Assembly (NCBI GenBank): GCA_007135355.1
Contig: SLJA01000171.1
Coordinates: 1-18,766 of the forward strand
Source of the DNA: Wenzhouxiangella sp.
GTDB lineage: Bacteria > Pseudomonadota > Gammaproteobacteria > Xanthomonadales > Wenzhouxiangellaceae
DNA length: 18,766 bases
Direction: 5' to 3'
The translations under genes and the position numbers were made by a program. This document shows, piece by piece, positions 14,127 to 18,766 of this stretch. Within the stretch, counting starts at the first letter, position 1, and the number at the start of each line of letters is the position of its first letter. Under the pieces are notes generated by a model. The model searched no databases. It was given only the letters and a program-made list of their open reading frames with translations, and was not told the DNA's origin.

Positions 14127-15624
14127 ACGGCAAATCTTTGCTGCCGTTGACCTGGGCAGCAACAGCTTTCATATGATCGTGGCACGCGAAGAGCACGGCG
14201 AGTTGCGGGTCATTGATCGCCTCAAGGAAATGGTGCGGTTGGCCGGCGGCCTGGACGAGCAAGGCCAACTGGAGCCGGCCACCCGCGAAGCCGCACTCAA
14301 CTGCCTGGCCCGGTTCGGTCAGCGCCTGAGGGATATCCCGGAAAGCAACATCCGGGCCGTCGGCACGCAGACCTTCCGTCGCTTGCGCAACCCCGCCACC
14401 TTTCTGGTGATTGCCGAAACGGCACTGGGCTGCCCGATCGACATCGTCAGCGGCCGTGAAGAAGCGCGCCTGGTGTATATCGGGGTTCGTCGCAATATGC
14501 CGGCGGACGTCAATCGTCGTCTGGTCATCGACATCGGCGGCGGATCGACCGAGGTCGTCGCCGGCGATATGCTCGACCCGGTGCTGGCCGAGAGCATTCC
14601 CTTCGGCTGTGTGGCAACCACCCGCCTGGCTTTTCCGGACGGTCGCTTAAGCATTGCGCAATGGCGCGATGCCCGGCGTCTGGTTTTGGGAGAACTGCAG
14701 CAGTTCAGCTCCACATTCCGCGACTATGGATGGGACCAGGCGGTTGGATCGTCCGGCACTATCCGAGCGGTGCAGTCCATGCTCACGCAACTCTTTCCCG
14801 GCGAACCGCTAGGCATCACGCGCCCATTACTGCGCGAGTTGCGCGACCGCGTGATCGCGGCGGGTGCGGTTGATGAACTGGCCCTGCCCGGCTTATCCGA
14901 GCGTCGCCGTCCCGTGATTGCGGGCGGGTTAGTGATCCTCGACGCCGTGATGAAGGCCCTGCGCATCGAGTGCTTGCAAACATCGGATTTCGCGCTGCGC
15001 GAAGGCTTGTTGTTCGATCTGCTCGGCCGCTTGAGTGACGACGATCCGCGGGAACAGACCGTGGCTAACATGGCGCGTCGCTACGAATGCGACCCGGCGC
15101 AGGCCGATCGGGTGGTCGGCTGGCTGGATCAGGCCTTCGAGCAGGTCGGCACCCGGCTGCAGCTGCGCGAGGTCCATCGCGACTTGCTCCTTTGGGCCGC
15201 CCGTTTGCACGAAATCGGCTTGGCAATCGCTCATGAGCGCTCATCCGAGCACGGCGGTTATATTTTGGAGCACGCGGATATGCCAGGCTTTACCCGCCAG
15301 GAGCAGGCGCTGCTATCGGCCCTGGTCGCCATGCAGCGAGATCGCCCGGACCCAGAGCGCATTGCTGCCTTGCCGCCACGCCTGCAACAGGCCGGCCGAC
15401 ACATGCTGGCGCTGCTGCGACTGGCCGTGACGCTGTTTCGCGCCCGTTCCGACAGCGACTTTACCGACTTCCGGCTCCGCGCCAAGAGCCCGAAAAAAAT
15501 CCGCTTGCAGTTGCCCCTCGGCTGGCTGGATTCGCACCCCCTGACCAGCCATGACCTGGACGAAGAAGTTCAGCATCTGGCGCGCTTGGGCCTGAGCCTG
15601 AAGTTGGGCGCTTTCAGTGCCTGA
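14119..15624 (+). CDS. ppx: Exopolyphosphatase
   Basis: Removes terminal phosphates from polyphosphate, opposing the product of ppk. A 501-residue member of the Ppx/GppA family in the ASKHA fold. The phosphate-1 loop is AAVDLGSNSFHM near residue 8, followed by AVGTQTFRRLRN, SGREEARLVYIGV, the phosphate-2 motif VIDIGGGSTEVV at about 137, and GSSGTIRAV. The C-terminal half carries the HD-like domain with ARLHEIGLAIAH and ADMPGF. Near-equal length to E. coli PPX (513) and its place behind ppk favour exopolyphosphatase over guanosine pentaphosphatase GppA. ATG start overlaps ppk by eight bases, and its own stop overlaps the epmA start by eight bases. Confidence 0.94.
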   Translation: MPERQIFAAVDLGSNSFHMIVAREEHGELRVIDRLKEMVRLAGGLDEQGQLEPATREAALNCLARFGQRLRDIPESNIRAVGTQTFRRLRNPATFLVIAETALGCPIDIVSGREEARLVYIGVRRNMPADVNRRLVIDIGGGSTEVVAGDMLDPVLAESIPFGCVATTRLAFPDGRLSIAQWRDARRLVLGELQQFSSTFRDYGWDQAVGSSGTIRAVQSMLTQLFPGEPLGITRPLLRELRDRVIAAGAVDELALPGLSERRRPVIAGGLVILDAVMKALRIECLQTSDFALREGLLFDLLGRLSDDDPREQTVANMARRYECDPAQADRVVGWLDQAFEQVGTRLQLREVHRDLLLWAARLHEIGLAIAHERSSEHGGYILEHADMPGFTRQEQALLSALVAMQRDRPDPERIAALPPRLQQAGRHMLALLRLAVTLFRARSDSDFTDFRLRAKSPKKIRLQLPLGWLDSHPLTSHDLDEEVQHLARLGLSLKLGAFSA

Positions 15625-16558
15625 GGGCTATCCGGCCCATTGGCGCCCCAGCGGCAGCATCCAGACCTTGCGCCTGCGCGCGGCCCTGCAGGCCAAGATC
15701 AGACGCTACTTTGCGGACCGATCGGTGATTGAGGTCACAACCCCCATGTTGACCCCCAGCGGGGTGACCGAACCGGCAATCGAGAGTCTGGCGCTGAAAG
15801 ACAGCCCGCTTTTTCTGCGCACATCGCCGGAGTACTACCACAAGCGCCTGCTGGCGGCCGGCTTCGGTGACTTGTATGAGATGGGCCCAGTCATGCGTGC
15901 CGGCGAGCAAGGCCATTTGCATCAGCCCGAGTTCACCCTGCTTGAATGGTATCGAGTGGGCCTGACATGGGACCAGCTCGGCGCCGAGGCACTCGATCTG
16001 ATCCAACACTGCGGCACGCTGGTCGAGCGACAATGGCAAACACGAACCGTCAGCTGGCAGGCACTGTTCGTCGAGACTCTGGGTTTCGATCCGTTGAGCA
16101 TCGAAGATGCCATGCTGTGGCAGCGCACCGACACGCTGCCCGCGGACTGTGATCGACCCATGCGTCTGGACTATTTATTTGCCACCAGACTGCAGCCCGC
16201 GCTGCCGGAAGACCAACTGACCCTTGTTCATCACTATCCCGTCTCTCAGGCCGCGTTGGCCGAAGCCGACACCACGGACCCGCGGTTTGCCCGACGATTC
16301 GAAGTGTTTGCCGGACCCATCGAATTGGCCAACGGCTATCAGGAGTTACGCGATGAAGCCGAGCAGGCGCGCCGTTTTGCATCCGACAACCGCCGTCGAC
16401 GAGCCTTGAACCTGCCCGAAATGCCGATCGATCCGCTGCTTCTGGCCGCGCTAGCCGAGGGCTTGCCGATGTGCTCCGGCATCGCCATGGGCGTTGATCG
16501 TTTGCTCATGGCCATGACTGGCGCGGAGACAATATCAGACGTCGTTGCTTTCAGCTGA
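15617..16558 (+). CDS. epmA: Elongation factor P--(R)-beta-lysine ligase
   Basis: Attaches (R)-beta-lysine to a conserved lysine of elongation factor P, which relieves ribosome stalling at polyproline stretches; a cytoplasmic, truncated class II lysyl-tRNA-synthetase paralogue without the anticodon-binding domain. The 313-residue protein has class II motif 1 region (FADRSVIEVTTPML), SPEYYHKRLL, motif 2 region (HQPEFTLLEWYR), FEVFAGPIELANGYQEL and motif 3 (CSGIAMGVDRLLMAM), all closely following E. coli EpmA. GTG start is set by the eight-base overlap with ppx (GTGCCTGA) and by alignment of the first residues. Coupling of epmA to ppk-ppx is not the usual arrangement. Partners epmB and efp are not in the window. 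The 3' end overlaps the next gene tail-to-tail by 24 bases. Confidence 0.94.
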   Translation: MPEGYPAHWRPSGSIQTLRLRAALQAKIRRYFADRSVIEVTTPMLTPSGVTEPAIESLALKDSPLFLRTSPEYYHKRLLAAGFGDLYEMGPVMRAGEQGHLHQPEFTLLEWYRVGLTWDQLGAEALDLIQHCGTLVERQWQTRTVSWQALFVETLGFDPLSIEDAMLWQRTDTLPADCDRPMRLDYLFATRLQPALPEDQLTLVHHYPVSQAALAEADTTDPRFARRFEVFAGPIELANGYQELRDEAEQARRFASDNRRRRALNLPEMPIDPLLLAALAEGLPMCSGIAMGVDRLLMAMTGAETISDVVAFS

Positions 16559-17044
16559 TTGCTCGGGTGCCTCCACAGTCGCCGGCTGCCTCGACCGCGC
16601 ACGCCAGCGCGCCTCCAGCCGCGTCCTCATGACTTCCAGCCGGCCGCGCAGGGACAGTCCGTTGGGCGCCCAGACCTCGCCGATAGTGGCCTGATCCACC
16701 GCCGTCAGGACATGGCCGATCTCGACCCACCACAGCCCCGGCTCGGCATCCAGATCAACGGCGTAGCCATACCAGACCTCACCGTCCAGACGTTTCAACG
16801 CCAAAAGCGAGTGCGGGAAGGAGCTGGCGACGACTTCATGATCCATTGAGTCCGGGGCCATCGGCACCGCCGCGGGCACATACTGAAGCTCACCGCTCGA
16901 TAACACCAACTCCTGAACCCGCGGCGGCCAAATTTCACCCAAGGCGTGGCGCGCCGGGACCACCAGCAGTGCCAACAAGGCAGTCAGCAGCATCAGCCCG
17001 ATCGTACCGCGCTGCAGCCAACGAATTTCCGAACTTGGCAACAC
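16535..17044 (-). CDS. Unrecognised small protein with an N-terminal membrane anchor
   Basis: I do not recognise a family. From the GTG at 17044 the product has 169 residues: a short N-terminal segment with Arg (SSEIRWLQRG), one membrane span (TIGLMLLTALLALLVVPA, about 15-32) that could be a signal anchor, then a soluble part with several Trp and Tyr residues (DGEVWYGYAVDLDAEPGLWWVEIGHV, around 95-120), followed by a basic helix (LRGRLEVMRTRLEARWRARSR) and an acidic tail. With the anchor in, the soluble part is likely periplasmic. The frame is open upstream to 17776 but there it runs antisense to the GNAT-VanY gene and is not credible. The start is chosen from a -10 box six bases before it; no ribosome site is visible. 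Overlaps epmA tail-to-tail by 24 bases. Confidence 0.6.
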   Translation of the reverse strand: MLPSSEIRWLQRGTIGLMLLTALLALLVVPARHALGEIWPPRVQELVLSSGELQYVPAAVPMAPDSMDHEVVASSFPHSLLALKRLDGEVWYGYAVDLDAEPGLWWVEIGHVLTAVDQATIGEVWAPNGLSLRGRLEVMRTRLEARWRARSRQPATVEAPEQSAESNDV

Positions 17045-17050
17045 GGCAAA

Positions 17051-17056
17051 AATATA
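17051..17056 (-). promoter_or_regulatory. -10 box before the small membrane protein gene, leaderless
   Basis: TATATT (5/6) on the minus strand, then six bases, then the GTG at 17044. The seventh base after the box, the usual transcription start, is the G of that GTG. The same AT-rich patch (17048-17058) faces the GNAT-VanY gene, so it may serve both directions. Confidence 0.4.
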
Positions 17057-17095
17057 GCACGATGCAAGGCAAACCAGCACCCACGGCCAAAACCG

Positions 17096-18127
17096 GTGGA
17101 CAGATCGGCACAAAAGAAAAGGCCTCCAGCCAGGATCCGCCCGGCACGGGCCGGCGACATGCGAGGCATTGAGCGGCTGATTGCCGCGCGCTTGCCCGAT
17201 CTGGTGCACAGTGATGACCAAAACTGGTCTCTGCACCAGGCGCTGCATGTCCTGGTCGGGGACGACTGCCTCGTCGTCGCCCAGCAAGGTGATCAGTTGG
17301 CCGGCATCATCGCACTGGATCTGGCGCGCCAGCAGTTGGTTGCATGCCATCTCAATCCGGCCTTGCTGGACCGTCACGCCGCCCGTCAGCTGATCGAAGC
17401 GGCCGAACATCAGGCCTTGTGCTACGGAATCGGCCGTATTCATTGCCGGGTTCAACCAGTCGCCCTGCGCTTCATGTCGGCCCTGGGCTATGAAAGCATC
17501 GACCGAGACATGCCTCCATCCAGCCCGGTGCGGGTCAGTAAATCGTTGCAACAAAACGCCGCCGATTGGGTCCGCGAAGTGCTTGCGCTGCAGCGGCAGC
17601 TGGGCATCCCGGCGCACTACGGGGCGCAGCGGCGGTTGCGCATGATCGACGACTGTGCCGACCTGCAGTCGATCGGCTTCGATGTCTATGACCGCGAACA
17701 ATTCTTGCACCCGGAGGCCGCGCAAGCGTGGCGCGAGATGCGCGACACGGCCGCCCGCGCCGGGGTCGTCCTGCAAGTGGTGTCAGGCTTTCGCGGCCGC
17801 GACTACCAGGCTGGTCTGATCCGGGCCAAGCTCAAGCGGGGCCTGAACCTCGAGCGCATTCTGTGCGTCTCGGCCGCGCCCGGATACAGCCAGCACCATA
17901 GCGGACGGGCCCTGGATCTCAAGGCACCCGGCTCGGCAGCGCTGGAAGAAGACTTCGCCGGTACCAGCGCCTACCGCTGGCTGCAAGCCAATGCCGCCTA
18001 CTTCGGCTTTCATGAAACATTGGGCCCGAATAACCGGCACGGCATTATCTGGGAACCCTGGCACTGGTGCCATCGCAGCATCAGTCAGACAACGCAGACG
18101 TCGCGCTTCAAGCAGCGGCCGTCATGA
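17096..18127 (+). CDS. GNAT acetyltransferase-VanY D,D-carboxypeptidase fusion
   Basis: Two domains in one 343-residue chain. Residues about 10-150 look like a GNAT N-acetyltransferase: RIRPARAGDMRGIERLI start, VVAQQGDQLAGIIALDL strand pair, CHLNPALLDRHAARQLIEAAEHQAL at the acetyl-CoA loop, and a closing ALRFMSALGYES. Residues about 175-330 are an M15B/VanY peptidase with zinc motif Ser265-x-His267-x2-Gly-x-Ala-x-Asp274 (SQHHSGRALD) and Glu320-Pro-Trp-His323 (WEPWHW), so all catalytic residues are present, as is VVSGFRGRDYQ. There is no signal peptide or membrane span, so it is predicted cytoplasmic, unlike most D,D-carboxypeptidases. The GTG at 17096 is preferred because the ATG at 17159 cuts off the first GNAT strand. 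Divergent from the small membrane protein; its stop overlaps the photolyase stop region by six bases. Substrate unknown; a peptidoglycan precursor or recycled muropeptide is a guess. Confidence 0.78.
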   Translation: MDRSAQKKRPPARIRPARAGDMRGIERLIAARLPDLVHSDDQNWSLHQALHVLVGDDCLVVAQQGDQLAGIIALDLARQQLVACHLNPALLDRHAARQLIEAAEHQALCYGIGRIHCRVQPVALRFMSALGYESIDRDMPPSSPVRVSKSLQQNAADWVREVLALQRQLGIPAHYGAQRRLRMIDDCADLQSIGFDVYDREQFLHPEAAQAWREMRDTAARAGVVLQVVSGFRGRDYQAGLIRAKLKRGLNLERILCVSAAPGYSQHHSGRALDLKAPGSAALEEDFAGTSAYRWLQANAAYFGFHETLGPNNRHGIIWEPWHWCHRSISQTTQTSRFKQRPS

Positions 18128-18766
18128 CTTGCGGATCCGCGCATAAGCCGCCAACGCTCTCTCGCGGCTGGCCTTTAGATCAACAATGGGTTCCGCATAG
18201 CAACCGTCTGGATGGGGTTTGCTCAGCGGCTGATGAACATCCGCCTTGCGGTCGCCAAGACCCGGACACCAGCGGCGCACATAATTGCCTTCCGGGTCGA
18301 ATTTCTGTCCTTGCAACACCGGGTTGAAGACTCGGAAATAAGGCGCCGCGTCAGCACCGCAGCCGGCCGTCCATTGCCAGCCCGCCGTATTATTGGCTAG
18401 ATCCGCGTCGACCAAGGTATCCCAGAACCAGCGTGCGCCCTCCTGCCAGGGGATCAGCAGATTTTTGGTCAGGAAGGACGCAACGATCATTCGCACCCGA
18501 TTGTGCATCCAGCCGCTGTGCCACAGTTCACGCATGCCGGCGTCAACCATTGGGATGCCGGTGCGACCTTGCTGCCACGCCTTGAGATCCTGCTCGTAAT
18601 CTTCCGCATCGCGCCAGGGAAAATCAGCAAACTGCTGTTTGAGCGGCTCATCGGGCAAATGCGGATAATGAAACAGCAGATGGGCGGAAAACTCGCGCCA
18701 GGCAATCTCGCGCAGGAACGACCAGCGGCCCTGACCTTCGGGCAACTCACCGGCTTCATGCAGCGC
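18122..18766 (-). CDS. phrB: Deoxyribodipyrimidine photolyase, C-terminal part (cut by window)
   Basis: Light-driven repair of cyclobutane pyrimidine dimers. Only the last 214 residues are in the window; the reading frame is open through the right edge, so the N-terminal DNA-photolyase domain lies outside. The FAD-binding domain is well preserved: FLREIAWREFSAHLLFHYP, WQQGRTGIPMVDAGMREL, SGWMHNRVRMIVASFL, WEGARWFWD-like WQEGARWFWDTLVDADLANN, then the NTAGWQW and DAAPYFRVFNP motifs that surround the flavin and the Trp electron-transfer chain. These fit class I CPD photolyases; a cryptochrome or 6-4 enzyme cannot be excluded from this part alone. Convergent with the GNAT-VanY gene, the two stop codons overlapping within six bases. 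Confidence 0.93.
   Translation of the reverse strand, partial: ALHEAGELPEGQGRWSFLREIAWREFSAHLLFHYPHLPDEPLKQQFADFPWRDAEDYEQDLKAWQQGRTGIPMVDAGMRELWHSGWMHNRVRMIVASFLTKNLLIPWQEGARWFWDTLVDADLANNTAGWQWTAGCGADAAPYFRVFNPVLQGQKFDPEGNYVRRWCPGLGDRKADVHQPLSKPHPDGCYAEPIVDLKASRERALAAYARIRKS

Noticed and set aside
14119..15624. gppA (guanosine pentaphosphatase) instead of ppx
   Set aside because: The two share one family, but the overlap with ppk and the length of 501 residues favour exopolyphosphatase.
16846..17172. Plus-strand open frame with an ATG at 17062 close to a TATA-rich patch
   Set aside because: Pro/Ala/Thr-rich shadow product that ends within the start of the GNAT domain; no ribosome site.
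17045..17776. Upstream extension of the small membrane protein to 413 residues
   Set aside because: The added part is antisense to the GNAT-VanY gene and the real-looking signal anchor starts only after 17044.

Overview
The window is a dense, high-GC stretch of bacterial chromosome from a Gammaproteobacterium. Gene content points towards the Xanthomonadales/Lysobacterales or a neighbour such as Wenzhouxiangellaceae: a MurD2-MurL pair (the alternative D-glutamate route of peptidoglycan synthesis characterised in Xanthomonas), a short NAD-type isocitrate dehydrogenase, an EpmA and a BepA-like M48 protease. This placement is inferred from gene content only. All sixteen protein genes are housekeeping-like. 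I see no RNA gene, insertion sequence, CRISPR array or phage gene, and no gene-free gap over 300 bases.

Left part (1-6.5 kb): rfbB (dTDP-glucose 4,6-dehydratase) lies just downstream of ssb on the minus strand. ispB (polyprenyl diphosphate synthase) is divergent from ssb and runs tail-to-tail into a tightly packed minus-strand operon, perM-like AI-2E family protein > murL > murD2. MurD2 adds L-Glu to UDP-MurNAc-L-Ala and MurL then inverts that residue to D-Glu, so the cell may not need glutamate racemase for its wall.

Middle (6.5-10.4 kb, all minus strand): a poorly characterised outer-membrane barrel-like protein, an NAD-dependent isocitrate dehydrogenase with its own promoter and a direct repeat in its leader, a monothiol-sized glutaredoxin 3 with a dithiol CPYC site, and a compact tusD-tusC-tusE sulfur-relay cluster that lacks tusB and whose TusE carries the two-cysteine DsrC tail.

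Right part (10.4-18.8 kb): bepA (outer-membrane assembly protease/chaperone), then ppk-ppx-epmA, three plus-strand genes joined by 8-base overlaps. A small unrecognised membrane-anchored protein lies on the minus strand, divergent from an unusual fusion of a GNAT acetyltransferase to a VanY-type D,D-carboxypeptidase. The 3' part of a photolyase gene runs off the right edge.

Two points deserve most attention: the GNAT-VanY fusion in a cell that appears to make its peptidoglycan precursor by the MurD2-MurL route, and several start codons sitting 6-10 bases after a -10 hexamer, which suggests leaderless mRNAs.
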